From: Enterococcus mundtii
Lineage (GTDB): Bacteria > Bacillota > Bacilli > Lactobacillales > Enterococcaceae
DNA length: 64,000 nt
Assembly: GCF_002813755.1 (NCBI RefSeq)
Contig: NZ_CP018061.1
Coordinates: forward strand, 421,001 to 485,000
Reading direction: 5' to 3'
Shown: piece by piece, positions 33,844-43,165 of the stretch
Position numbering within the stretch: the stretch's first letter is position 1
How the letters are laid out: every line of letters starts with the position of its first letter
The notes under the pieces: generated by a model
Seen by the model: only the letters and a program-made list of their open reading frames with translations
Told to the model about the DNA's origin: nothing
Databases searched by the model: none
Program-made: the position numbers and the translations under genes

Positions 33844-34395
33844 CTAGATATTAGGTGGAAAAAGTGTAGAGTCCATTTGTTCAATCCTTGTTAACAACTT
33901 TATAGATTCATCAGACATAAAATCCAAGGAGCTATTGAAAGTTTAAATAATACAATTGACGAGTTTTCCTTGATTATTCAATCCTTTACCAACAGTGGCT
34001 GTTCCATCATTCAAACGTTTAAGATCATTCGTGATATTTGTTGAGTAGACGATAAGGACCTCTTCAGGATAATAGTTGGACTGTGTTCAATGGACCATAA
34101 GTTCCATATTCAGGATTTTTTCAAAAATAATATTATCTACAGAGTTTCCAATAGTGAAGAACCTTCGTGGTAGGATTTTTGCTAACCGTTCTGCTTGCTT
34201 GTATAAATACATATTATTGTCTTAACGTTTGTATTCTTTCAATTGATTTTCATCTAAATGAGGTATCTGATTGTAATAAATAATTGGCATTTCCTTGAAT
34301 GACTGATAGACTTCCACTTCAGCATAGACCTGTATACTTGAGAATTGAAGTGAAACAATTAATAAAAAAATTGTGAAAAAAAGTTTAATATCCAT
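33844..34395 (-). pseudogene. Secreted-protein pseudogene with three in-frame stops
   Basis: A 184-codon frame on the minus strand starts at ATG 34395 with a signal peptide (MDIKLFFTIFLLIVSLQFSS, cleavage after VYA) and stays protein-like to a final stop at 33844-33846. It is interrupted by TAA (34222-34224), TGA (34087-34089) and TAA (33943-33945), with no frameshift. Downstream segments such as YKQAERLAKILPRRFFTIGN and YYPEEVLIVYSTNITNDLKR read as genuine protein. The family is unknown to me. Only the first 57 residues would be made. Confidence 0.72.
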
Positions 34396-34647
34396 AATAA
34401 TCTCTCTTTTTTCTATGATAAAATAATAACATATAATTTTTTTCAAAAAAATATATTTTTTGTTTTTTATCGTAATTGAAAAAAAGAGAATATATAATTT
34501 AAAATTATTAATATAATAAAATTTCGTGTTTATAATAAATTATTTCCATGTTGAGTGTTTGGTTATATGTTATTTAAACTTTTGTATTAAATAACTAATT
34601 ATCAATTTTTTTGATTATTTAAAATGAAGCGAAGATAGGAGTAGCTT

Positions 34648-34908
34648 ATGAATGAGTACAAAATCGGCTTGTGTATGTCAATGTCCTTATCTATTCTGTG
34701 TATTATTGGTTCGCTGATTGATGGACGTGGACTAATTGGATTGTTGTTAGTTTTTTTAACAATTATTCCAGGATTTTTTGGGATCTATTTTACAACTAAA
34801 ATCACTATGGATAAGCTTCTGAAATCTTTTTTGTTCATCGTAAATTATTTATTCGCAACGCATCTTCATATCAGATATTTAATCCAGTTTTTAACGAGGG
34901 TTCTATAG
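34648..34908 (+). CDS. Mini membrane protein, array member 1 (type A)
   Basis: An 86-residue, three-helix protein, first gene of the 34.6-39.7 kb array. Type A hallmarks are seen: [I/L]PGFFGIYFTTK at the end of helix 2, a basic loop, then FIVNYLFATH in helix 3. AGGAG precedes the ATG. It has no signal peptide. The 250 bases before it are very AT-rich; TTTATAATAAAT near 34530 may hold a promoter -10 for the array. Function unknown. Confidence 0.7.
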   Translation: MNEYKIGLCMSMSLSILCIIGSLIDGRGLIGLLLVFLTIIPGFFGIYFTTKITMDKLLKSFLFIVNYLFATHLHIRYLIQFLTRVL

Positions 34909-34989
34909 GTTACAAGAGATTAACGAATAAAAATCAGTTGGATCAATGAATCGTATCACCTAAAAGGTGTGAAAAGAAAGGAAGATTGG

Positions 34990-35253
34990 ATGGACGGTTA
35001 TAAAACCGGTTTAGTTGGTTCTATGATTTTATCGATCTTATGTTTATTGGGAATAATCATAGATTATAGAGGGTATGTTGGTTTTATTTTGTCATTTGTA
35101 ATCATAATTCCTGGCTTTTTGGGAATTTATTTTACTACAAAAACTACCATGAAAAAGTACGTAGAGTGGACTCTGTTAGTCGCGAATTATTTATTTGCGA
35201 CTATGCTTAGTGGTTGGTATTTTATTCATGCTTTTTTAGATTTATATAAATAA
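34990..35253 (+). CDS. Mini membrane protein, array member 2 (type A)
   Basis: An 87-residue type A protein (IIPGFLGIYFTTK, LLVANYLFATM). ATG 34990 with AAAGGAAG upstream is preferred to a GTG at 34969. It is close to member 4 (35618): SMILSILCLLG, IIDYRGYVGFIL against IIDYGGYIGFIL, and similar helix 3, so these two probably arose by recent duplication. Confidence 0.7.
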   Translation: MDGYKTGLVGSMILSILCLLGIIIDYRGYVGFILSFVIIIPGFLGIYFTTKTTMKKYVEWTLLVANYLFATMLSGWYFIHAFLDLYK

Positions 35254-35295
35254 AGTATTGTATATCTCAAAAAATAAGAAAAAGGAGAAATCAGA

Positions 35296-35544
35296 ATGAC
35301 TCAAAATAAAAAGTATTTAATTTTATCATTTGTCTTTTTAGGTCTGTCATGTCTGCTTGCTATGCATTATTTTTTACCTTATATGCAATACCCTCTTATA
35401 TTTCGAAGAATCATTATTATTGGCTGTTGGCTACTAAGCGGATTTAGTTTATTTTTTTGTCGAGGAATCAGGAATAAACTTCTGAAAGTGATTGTCATTG
35501 GCATCAACATTTTCTGTATCTATGGTTGGTGGATTTTTTATTGA
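35296..35544 (+). CDS. Mini membrane protein, array member 3 (type B)
   Basis: An 82-residue, three-helix protein with type B hallmarks: CWLLSGFSLFFCRGI at the end of helix 2, a Lys/Arg loop, then INIFCIYGWW in helix 3. Four cysteines lie in or at the membrane helices. AAAAAGGAG precedes the ATG. Its nearest relative in the array is member 5. Confidence 0.7.
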   Translation: MTQNKKYLILSFVFLGLSCLLAMHYFLPYMQYPLIFRRIIIIGCWLLSGFSLFFCRGIRNKLLKVIVIGINIFCIYGWWIFY

Positions 35545-35617
35545 TTGTTAAGTTCTATCAAGTAAACTGGTCATCCGAACAACAATAACTTAAATGAAAT
35601 TATGAGAGGAGATAGTT

Positions 35618-35884
35618 ATGAACGGTTATAAAATCAGGTTAATTGTTTCTATGATTTTATCGATTTTATGTTTATTGGGAGCAATCATAGATTACGGAGG
35701 ATATATCGGCTTCATCTTGGTGTTTGTGATCATTATCCCAGGACTTGCGGGAATCCATTTTACCACAAAAATCACTATGAGAAGGTACTTGAAATGGTCT
35801 CTGTTAGTCGTGAATTATTTATTTGCGACTACGCTCACCATATGGGATTTGGTCTATGTTTTCTTACAATTTTTTTATAAATAA
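35618..35884 (+). CDS. Mini membrane protein, array member 4 (type A)
   Basis: An 88-residue type A protein (IIPGLAGIHFTTK, LLVVNYLFATT), RBS GAGAGGAG. Near-duplicate of member 2 in both DNA and protein over most of its length. Confidence 0.7.
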   Translation: MNGYKIRLIVSMILSILCLLGAIIDYGGYIGFILVFVIIIPGLAGIHFTTKITMRRYLKWSLLVVNYLFATTLTIWDLVYVFLQFFYK

Positions 35885-35930
35885 AAAGGAACAGGCGTAT
35901 CAAGAAAGATATTGAAAGAAGGAGAAAAAA

Positions 35931-36185
35931 ATGATTCAAAATAAAAAATATTGGATTTTGTCGTTTGTATTATTGATACTTTCATGTCTACTTGCTAGAC
36001 ATTATTTTTTATCCTATAGACTATATCCACTTGTATATCAAAGGATTATTGTCTACGGTTGTTGGATACTAAGCGGATTTAGTTTATTTTTTTGTCGGGC
36101 GATCAGTAATAAATTTCTGAAGCGTATTGTCATTAGCATCAACATTTTCTGTATTTATGGTTGGTGGTTTATATATGATTTTTGA
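35931..36185 (+). CDS. Mini membrane protein, array member 5 (type B)
   Basis: An 84-residue type B protein (CWILSGFSLFFCRAI, INIFCIYGWWF), RBS GAAGGAG. It is a close relative of members 3 and 10. The DNA from its last codons through the spacer into member 6 is nearly identical to the 10-11 junction. Confidence 0.7.
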   Translation: MIQNKKYWILSFVLLILSCLLARHYFLSYRLYPLVYQRIIVYGCWILSGFSLFFCRAISNKFLKRIVISINIFCIYGWWFIYDF

Positions 36186-36221
36186 AAATACAGATATTCA
36201 TAAATTTAAAAGGAGAATAAG

Positions 36222-36491
36222 ATGACGAATAACCAATTCAGATTATCTATAGCAATGTTTTTTTCGATGAGTTGCTTTGTTGGAGGAATCATTTCCGGAG
36301 AGAGTGCTCTACGAATTATTTTGTTTTTCATGATGACTTTTCCAAGTCTGCTAGGACTTTATTTTTCCACTAAAGTGGAACTTCGACATTATAAATGGTT
36401 GCTTATTTCTTTGAATTACTTTTTTGCTACGTATATTGTTATTGGGCAATTCATTGAATGGTTCATTAGAAAGTTTATCCAAATGAGTTAA
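36222..36491 (+). CDS. Mini membrane protein, array member 6 (type A)
   Basis: An 89-residue type A protein (TFPSLLGLYFSTK, ISLNYFFATY), RBS AAAAGGAG. Near-duplicate of member 11: both start MTNNQFRL and share the upstream spacer ACAGATATTCATAAA. Confidence 0.7.
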   Translation: MTNNQFRLSIAMFFSMSCFVGGIISGESALRIILFFMMTFPSLLGLYFSTKVELRHYKWLLISLNYFFATYIVIGQFIEWFIRKFIQMS

Positions 36492-36516
36492 GGCTATTTT
36501 ACGAGGAGGAATAGGA

Positions 36517-36774
36517 ATGTTAACCAAGAAAAATTATTTAGAATTTATTTTTTCAATTGTTTTATTGGCAATCTCTATTCTTTTATTTTTGTTCCATGCC
36601 TATCCATATTCTAAATTTCTTTATGAAATCAGAATATTCATCATGGCGGTTTGTTGGTTATGTAGCACTGTAAGTTTGTTTTTTTCAACGAAAATCACTT
36701 ATCCATATTTGAAAAGAGGAATCATATTAGTGAATTTTTGTTGTATCTATGGTTGGTTATTTTATTTTGGTTAG
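36517..36774 (+). CDS. Mini membrane protein, array member 7 (type B)
   Basis: An 85-residue type B protein (CWLCSTVSLFFSTKI, LVNFCCIYGWLF) with RBS GAGGAGG. It lies 25 bases after member 6, the tightest spacing in the array, supporting co-transcription. Diverged from members 3, 5 and 10. Confidence 0.7.
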   Translation: MLTKKNYLEFIFSIVLLAISILLFLFHAYPYSKFLYEIRIFIMAVCWLCSTVSLFFSTKITYPYLKRGIILVNFCCIYGWLFYFG

Positions 36775-36826
36775 TCTATGTGTGCTTGTAAAATAGAAAA
36801 TTAAAAATAGTAAAAGGAGCGTATAA

Positions 36827-37123
36827 ATGTCTTTTCTAAAAAATAAGTCTTGTACAAAAAAATCAGTAGTTCTATTGATATTGTCAATTTTTCTTGTATT
36901 TATTACGTGTATCTTTGCTAGTCCCATCTTGTTTGATTCATTTAAGTATCAACCGCATCTGTTTATAGTTATAATTTCGATTTGTTGGGTCATCAATGGA
37001 GGGAGTATCGTATTTGCGCTAGGAATCGCAGATAGATACCTGAAAAGGACGTTGATTACGTTGAATTTTGTGTTTGGCTATGTCTTTTTATCTACGATTT
37101 TTCATTTTTCTTTGAATTTTTGA
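36827..37123 (+). CDS. Mini membrane protein, array member 8 (diverged type B)
   Basis: A 98-residue member with longer N-terminus (KNKSCTKKSVVLL) and the most divergent type B signature: ICWVINGGSIVFALGI in helix 2 and LITLNFVFGYVF in helix 3, where CIYGWW is replaced. RBS AAAAGGAG. Follows another type B, breaking the A-B alternation. Confidence 0.65.
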   Translation: MSFLKNKSCTKKSVVLLILSIFLVFITCIFASPILFDSFKYQPHLFIVIISICWVINGGSIVFALGIADRYLKRTLITLNFVFGYVFLSTIFHFSLNF

Positions 37124-37178
37124 AGCTATTTCTGTTTTTAGTGAGAAATATTGATGTTGATAAGGAGGAGAAAGAAGA

Positions 37179-37466
37179 ATGAAACGTGCATTGAATCTAG
37201 TCGTTTTATGTTTGTCAATGCTTGCATGTGTAAGTGGTCTGTTTTATATACATATTTATTTAAGTGGAGAAATTGAAGGGATTCTTTTTGCATTAGGTTT
37301 GGGTTTTCCGGGTTTGATTGGTTTTTATTGTTCGACAAAAATAAAAAAGACGAAGTTGAAATGGCTACTGCTAGGGCTGAATTACCTTTTCGCTACTTAC
37401 AGTACTGTCTTGATTATCGTAATTTATTGGTTACAAGTCTTCGGGATAGAGTTTTTTACAAGTTAG
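37179..37466 (+). CDS. Mini membrane protein, array member 9 (type A)
   Basis: A 95-residue type A protein (GFPGLIGFYCSTKI, LLGLNYLFATY) with RBS AAGGAGGAG. Basic loop IKKTKLKW between helices 2 and 3. Its helix 1 region is longer than in other A members. Confidence 0.7.
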   Translation: MKRALNLVVLCLSMLACVSGLFYIHIYLSGEIEGILFALGLGFPGLIGFYCSTKIKKTKLKWLLLGLNYLFATYSTVLIIVIYWLQVFGIEFFTS

Positions 37467-37557
37467 TACATTTTATTTTATGTATTAATTGAACAATTCA
37501 AAAATTAATAGAAATTTTATCTAGTTGTGAGTGGATTTAAGAAAGAAGGAGTCACAT

Positions 37558-37812
37558 ATGATTATAAAACAGAATAACAAGTACTGGATTTTATCGATCA
37601 TCTTTTTGTTCGCTTCTTGTTTATTTAGTAGCAGTTATTTTTCATCTTATAGAACTTTGCCTCTTGTATATCAAGGAATCATCGTTATCAGTTGTTGGTT
37701 ATTGAGTGGATGTAGTTTGTTTTTTTCTACAGGAATCAACAATAAATTTATTAAGTGTATTGTTGTAGGAGCGAATATTTTTTGTATTTATGGTTGGTGG
37801 TTTATATTTTGA
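37558..37812 (+). CDS. Mini membrane protein, array member 10 (type B)
   Basis: An 84-residue type B protein (CWLLSGCSLFFSTGI, GANIFCIYGWWF). GAAGGAG selects ATG 37558; the frame runs back to 37531 without RBS. Close relative of member 5, including a shared downstream junction. Confidence 0.7.
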   Translation: MIIKQNNKYWILSIIFLFASCLFSSSYFSSYRTLPLVYQGIIVISCWLLSGCSLFFSTGINNKFIKCIVVGANIFCIYGWWFIF

Positions 37813-37855
37813 TTTTTGAAACTACAGATATTCATAAAATTAAAAGGAGAATAAG

Positions 37856-38122
37856 ATGACGAATAATCAATTCAGATTATTAATAGCGATGTTTTTTTCG
37901 ATTTGTTGTTTTGTTGGAGGAATCGTTTATGGAGATAGTCCTCAGAGTGTCTTATTGTTTTTCATTATGACATTTCCTGGATTAGCTGGGTTTTATTATT
38001 CGATGAAAGCGAATCTTGGACGATACAAATGGATGATTGTTTCTCTGAATTATTTTTTTGCTACATTTATAATTATTGGACAATTCATTCAATTAATTGT
38101 TTTAACTTTGGACAAAAAATAA
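37856..38122 (+). CDS. Mini membrane protein, array member 11 (type A)
   Basis: An 88-residue type A protein (TFPGLAGFYYSMK, VSLNYFFATF), RBS AAAAGGAG. Near-duplicate of member 6. Confidence 0.7.
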   Translation: MTNNQFRLLIAMFFSICCFVGGIVYGDSPQSVLLFFIMTFPGLAGFYYSMKANLGRYKWMIVSLNYFFATFIIIGQFIQLIVLTLDKK

Positions 38123-38152
38123 AGTTAATTATTATTTGAAAGGGAGTTTGAA

Positions 38153-38401
38153 ATGAAAAGTACATACAAAAAATATTGTTCATTGATTATTTTACTATTA
38201 TCGATCAGTGTGATTACGTTCAGCATGGTTCAAGGAGGACGATATGGTATTGAATTGCGAGTAATATTGACATCGATTTGTTGGCTACTTAGCAGTATAA
38301 GCTTATTTTTTTCAAGGTTCATTGAAAGTAAAGTCTTAAAAAACTTAGTCATTTTTTTGAACTTTAGTTGTATCTATGGTTGGTTGTTCTCTTTTAGCTA
38401 A
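38153..38401 (+). CDS. Mini membrane protein, array member 12 (type B)
   Basis: An 82-residue type B protein (CWLLSSISLFFSRFI, FLNFSCIYGWLF) with RBS AAAGGGAG. Most similar to member 7 in helix 3. Confidence 0.7.
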   Translation: MKSTYKKYCSLIILLLSISVITFSMVQGGRYGIELRVILTSICWLLSSISLFFSRFIESKVLKNLVIFLNFSCIYGWLFSFS

Positions 38402-38491
38402 GGCTCTATTTACTGATGAAATGAACAGTAACTGTACATAGAAAAAAGCACCATAACGCCTCAATAAATAAAAGATGAATAGGAGATTAAC

Positions 38492-38755
38492 ATGAAATTC
38501 CATAAAATAGGATTAGGTCTGTCGATGCTGTTGTCTATCTTATTAATGATGGGGAGCTTTCTATATCGAGAAGAGCCACTTTCAAGTTTTGCATTTATCC
38601 TGTACATGGTAATTCCTGGACTTATGGGGATTTATCTTACGAACTGTCTTACGATGAGTAACTATCAGAAAGGATATCTCTTAGTCGTAAATTATGGATT
38701 TGCGACCGCTATGAGTTTGATGCGTGTGATTGAGTTTATTTCTAGTAAGCTGTGA
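38492..38755 (+). CDS. Mini membrane protein, array member 13 (type A)
   Basis: An 87-residue type A protein (VIPGLMGIYLTNCL, LVVNYGFATA), RBS ATAGGAG. The usual TTK after helix 2 is TNC here. Start MKFHKIGLGLSMLLSIL resembles members 1, 2 and 4. Confidence 0.7.
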   Translation: MKFHKIGLGLSMLLSILLMMGSFLYREEPLSSFAFILYMVIPGLMGIYLTNCLTMSNYQKGYLLVVNYGFATAMSLMRVIEFISSKL

Positions 38756-38786
38756 TCGTTAATCGTTGAAAAAAGGAGTGCAATGA

Positions 38787-39043
38787 ATGATTTCAATTGA
38801 ACCTAAAAGATTTGAGTTTTTTTGCTTACTATTTTTGTGCTTGTCATTTTTTTTACAAGTTTTTATTTTTTATCTTATTCACCATATGCTGGCGAGATTA
38901 AATTGATGATTTCCACGATTTGCTGGTTCTTGAGTGGGATTAGTTTATTTTTTTCAACAGGAATAAAATTCGGTTGGGTAAAAGTATTGATCATTTTGGT
39001 TAACTGGTTCTGTATCTTTGGCTGGTGGTTTTCTACTAGATAA
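38787..39043 (+). pseudogene. Array member 14 (type B), frameshifted in a T7 tract
   Basis: RBS AAAGGAG and ATG 38787 begin MISIEPKRFEFF, but the frame shifts at GAG-TTTTTTT-GC (T run 38817-38823) and stops about 30 codons later. The continuation in another frame (from 38822) is a full type B protein: TICWFLSGISLFFSTGI and LVNWFCIFGWWF, ending at 39043. One additional T would restore an 85-residue protein. It may be a disabled copy, a slippage-controlled gene or a sequencing error. Confidence 0.65.
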
Positions 39044-39068
39044 GTATTTTTTAAAAGGAGTGAGTGGA

Positions 39069-39692
39069 ATGTTTGTAAAAAAAAGTATGCCGAATAAATA
39101 TATTTCGTTCTATCTATTGGCGCTTTGTTTTCTATTAGGAAGTTTAGTTTTTGTTTTCAAATTTTTTTGGTTATTTGGAACAGTCCAATATTCTTGGTGG
39201 ATCATTAGTGGAATCAGTTTGTTTTACTCAACTAGAATCCCCTCAGCATTCTTAAAAAGGGTGCTCATTGGCATTCATCTTGTTTTGATGTATGGTATTG
39301 TACTAGGAACTTTATTAGGTTTTGTCAGCTTTGGTAAGGTGGAGTATTTATTGTTCCCTGTTGCGTACGTATTGATTGTGGGCGCGCTTCATGAGTTAGA
39401 GAAAAAGAAAGCATTCTTTATCATGGGCTTGATCATCCCGATGTCTATTTCTACACTCGCATTTATTTATGCTCATTATTTGATTATTTTTCAAAGTCAT
39501 TCATTCGAAAGTTATTATTTGATTCCTTTACTGATGTTGATGGTGATCTCTGGCTTGATTGGATTATACGCCGCAACAAAGCTTGAAACTAGCCGGCGAA
39601 AATTTTACTTATTGTTTATCAACTATTTGTTTTCTACATATTTCAATGTTGTGCTGTTACTTTTGTTTTTGGTGAATGTAGTAAGAAACTAA
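39069..39692 (+). CDS. B-A fusion membrane protein, last gene of the array
   Basis: A 207-residue protein with about seven hydrophobic segments. The N-terminal half (1-85) is a type B module (WWIISGISLFYSTRIPSAFLKR, split around the motif, with LIGIHLVLMYG) and the C-terminal half is a type A module (MVISGLIGLYAATKLE, LLFINYLFSTYF), joined by a short charged linker HELEKKKAF. AAAAGGAGTGAG selects ATG 39069. The fusion implies that A and B proteins work side by side in the membrane. Confidence 0.72.
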   Translation: MFVKKSMPNKYISFYLLALCFLLGSLVFVFKFFWLFGTVQYSWWIISGISLFYSTRIPSAFLKRVLIGIHLVLMYGIVLGTLLGFVSFGKVEYLLFPVAYVLIVGALHELEKKKAFFIMGLIIPMSISTLAFIYAHYLIIFQSHSFESYYLIPLLMLMVISGLIGLYAATKLETSRRKFYLLFINYLFSTYFNVVLLLLFLVNVVRN

Positions 39693-39876
39693 ATCATGAA
39701 TAAAACGCCTCTCATAGCAAAGTTTTGGTATCTGAAAAGTACAGAATGGGCCAACTAAAAAACGTCGCTTTTTTAAATTGATTATTTAGGGGTGAAATTT
39801 TCAGAAAGATGACGTATAATGTAAAATACTGAAAAGTTGCGACCTTCAACTCGTAGATGTTTCAGAATCTAATTGA

Positions 39877-41013
<1,137 letters not shown>

Positions 41014-41021
41014 GATAATCT

Positions 41022-41063
41022 AAAAAAGCCACAGGATTTTTTTACGAATCCTGTGGCTTTTTT
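41022..41063. terminator. Bidirectional terminator
   Basis: AAAAAAGCCACAGGATT-TTTTTACG-AATCCTGTGGCTTTTTT between convergent mnmA and the MFS gene. Confidence 0.92.
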
Positions 41064-41064
41064 G

Positions 41065-42327
41065 CTATTTATTGACGAAAGCATGACTATTGCTTGTTTC
41101 TTCCTGCTTATGGATCTCCTTCGTATTATGGCGAACAAGCACAAAGTTTGCAAGTACCAGTAAGGAAGTGGATAAAAAGACACCACGATAACCGAAGATA
41201 CTTGAAACGCTTGAACCAATCAACGGACCAACTACATTCCCGGTTGCTTGGAAGGATTGATTGTAACTAAAGATTCTTCCGGCAGCTTGTGGGGGAGAGT
41301 ATTTAGTAATCAATGCTTGCACCGCTGGAAGGAGGCAAGCGTCGGAAATCCCGATCAAAAATCGTAGTCCTGCAAGTTGCCATACATTCGTTACGAAAGC
41401 CATGGGGATATAGACGATCAAGGCAAAGCCTAATCCGATGGCTAAGATTCGTTCACTTCCAATCTTATCGCCTAAGCGACCGAAACGAGGAGCGGCTATC
41501 AGGGTGGCTATGCCGGGAATAGAAGCAATGATCCCGCTGATTAACGTGACGTTGCCGTGTCCATGTAACAATTGACGGATATATAAACTAATGATTGGAC
41601 TGATCGAATTGTTTGATGCTTGGATGATCATTGTCGTAATGAACATACCGATGACGACATGTGGGTATTTCAGGTCACGGAAAATTTGTTTAGCGGAAAC
41701 CAACTCACCTTTTTCTACGGGAACAAATTGTTCATGGACAAAAAATAAGCTAAGTAAGAAAACGAAGAACAAAATTGTCCCAGTGATAAAGAAGGTAGGA
41801 CGATACCCAAAAGCAGAAGCAGAAAGTCCGCCAAGTAAAGGACCAAGCAATGTTCCGGTCACAGAGCCGGTCGCCAAAGTGCCAAGTACTTGTCCACTTT
41901 TTTCTCTTGGAGTACCAGTGGCGACTAAAGCTGTAGCGTTACTGATATAGCCGGAAAAAATCCCCTGCAACAGACGTAATGCGACTAATTGATACACGCT
42001 GGTTACTAGACCCATCAAGGAAATCACTACCGCCATCCCTAGAGAAGCGCGCAACAGCATCAACTTTCGGCCTTTTTGATCGGCAAGTCGTCCCCACCAT
42101 GGAGAAATCAAGGTAGTAACAAGGAATGTAGAGGAGAAGGTCAAGCCACTCCAAAAGTTCAATTGTGACGTACTGTAATTTCCTAACGTATCTATGTAAA
42201 GCGACATAAAAGGCATCACTAGACTAAACCCAATCCCTGCCATAAATGTACCAAACCACAAAACAACTAGGTTTTTCTCCCAAGTTTCTCTTTTTCTGAA
42301 TACTGCCTCTTTTACCCTTGACACCAC
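41065..42327 (-). CDS. MFS multidrug transporter (PmrA/NorA-like)
   Basis: A 12-helix transporter of about 420 residues. Motifs: LWFGTFMAGIGFSLVMPFMSLYI (helix 1, by segments), motif A SPWWGRLADQKGRKLMLL, motif C GSVTGTLLGPLLGG, and a second motif A RFGRLGDKIGS, all as in PmrA of pneumococcus and relatives that export fluoroquinolones and dyes. The frame opens at ATG 42357, but AGAAAGAAGG lies eight bases before GTG 42327, which I prefer. A divergent TetR-family gene and a perfect operator-like palindrome lie upstream. Confidence 0.85.
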   Translation of the reverse strand: MVSRVKEAVFRKRETWEKNLVVLWFGTFMAGIGFSLVMPFMSLYIDTLGNYSTSQLNFWSGLTFSSTFLVTTLISPWWGRLADQKGRKLMLLRASLGMAVVISLMGLVTSVYQLVALRLLQGIFSGYISNATALVATGTPREKSGQVLGTLATGSVTGTLLGPLLGGLSASAFGYRPTFFITGTILFFVFLLSLFFVHEQFVPVEKGELVSAKQIFRDLKYPHVVIGMFITTMIIQASNNSISPIISLYIRQLLHGHGNVTLISGIIASIPGIATLIAAPRFGRLGDKIGSERILAIGLGFALIVYIPMAFVTNVWQLAGLRFLIGISDACLLPAVQALITKYSPPQAAGRIFSYNQSFQATGNVVGPLIGSSVSSIFGYRGVFLSTSLLVLANFVLVRHNTKEIHKQEETSNSHAFVNK

Positions 42328-42372
42328 AATTAAAGCCTTCTTTCTGAAAATTTTCATCTACAATTATTTATT

Positions 42373-42395
42373 ATAAACTACAATGTGTAGTTTAT
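42373..42395. promoter_or_regulatory. TetR-type operator palindrome
   Basis: ATAAACTACA-ATG-TGTAGTTTAT is a perfect 10-base inverted repeat in the gap between the divergent MFS and TetR genes, where a repressor would control both. Confidence 0.75.
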
Positions 42396-42474
42396 CAATA
42401 ACAAGTCTTTTTTCTCTTCGTCTTTCATGGTAAACTTAAAAGGATTGAGTTTATTCCATAAGAGGGGAAATCAA

Positions 42475-43041
42475 ATGAAAAAACGAACGCTGTCACAAGA
42501 GAAAATCATCGACTGCTTTCGAGAATTGGCAGAAGAGATGGCTGTACAGCAAATCACTTTCCAACATTTAGCTAAGGCATTGAATATCAAATCACCGTCG
42601 CTTTATAACCACTTTAAGAATATTCGAGAAGTGAAAACGGCGTTGACTGCGAAACTTTTAACGGAGTTGAATGATCAATTACGTCGAGTGTTAGTTGGGA
42701 AAAGTAAGGGAGAAGCGATCCAAGCGTACGCGCAAACCTATCAGTCATTTGCGTTTCAAAATCAGGCAGTCTATGAACTGCTGATCAGTGTACCGCATAC
42801 AAATGAAGAAATTCTATTAGAGGGAATACACGAAACGAACCAAATCATTTTACAAATATTTGACGCTTTTTCTTTGTCGAAAGAAGAAAAGGTCCATCGA
42901 AGTCGAGAACTGCGAAGTATGATCCATGGGTACCTTTCGTTACGTTTTTTAGGGTACTTTACCAATGAACCGAATGTTTCTCCAGAAGAAAGTTATGTCT
43001 GGATGATCGACGACTTTATTGCAACTTTACCAATAAAATAA
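42475..43041 (+). CDS. TetR-family repressor
   Basis: A 188-residue regulator. N-terminal HTH: EKIIDCFRELAEEMAVQQIT, then FQHLAKALNIKSPSLYNHFKN as recognition helix region. The C-terminal ligand domain contains RELRSMIHGYLSLRFLGYF, the WHG-type TetR C-terminal domain. AGAGGGGAAATCAA selects ATG 42475. It most likely represses the divergent efflux gene through the palindrome at 42373 and is released by a drug ligand. Confidence 0.87.
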   Translation: MKKRTLSQEKIIDCFRELAEEMAVQQITFQHLAKALNIKSPSLYNHFKNIREVKTALTAKLLTELNDQLRRVLVGKSKGEAIQAYAQTYQSFAFQNQAVYELLISVPHTNEEILLEGIHETNQIILQIFDAFSLSKEEKVHRSRELRSMIHGYLSLRFLGYFTNEPNVSPEESYVWMIDDFIATLPIK

Positions 43042-43165
43042 AAGGCATCATTTAAATTAATTTTCTGAACATTCATAAAAAGCCCCTTTTAAGCAAAATT
43101 TCTTGCAACTTTCTTGGAAAGTGACTAATATGTTTTTAAGATGACCTGAGAAAAGGAGCGCATGT

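Noticed and set aside
33666..33854. 62-codon ORF after the repeat protein
   Set aside because: It runs through two perfect hairpins and the dispersed motif and has no protein-like composition.
34648..39692. Bacteriocin precursor cluster
   Set aside because: No double-glycine leaders, processing peptidase or modification enzymes are present, and the proteins are three-helix membrane proteins rather than small secreted peptides.
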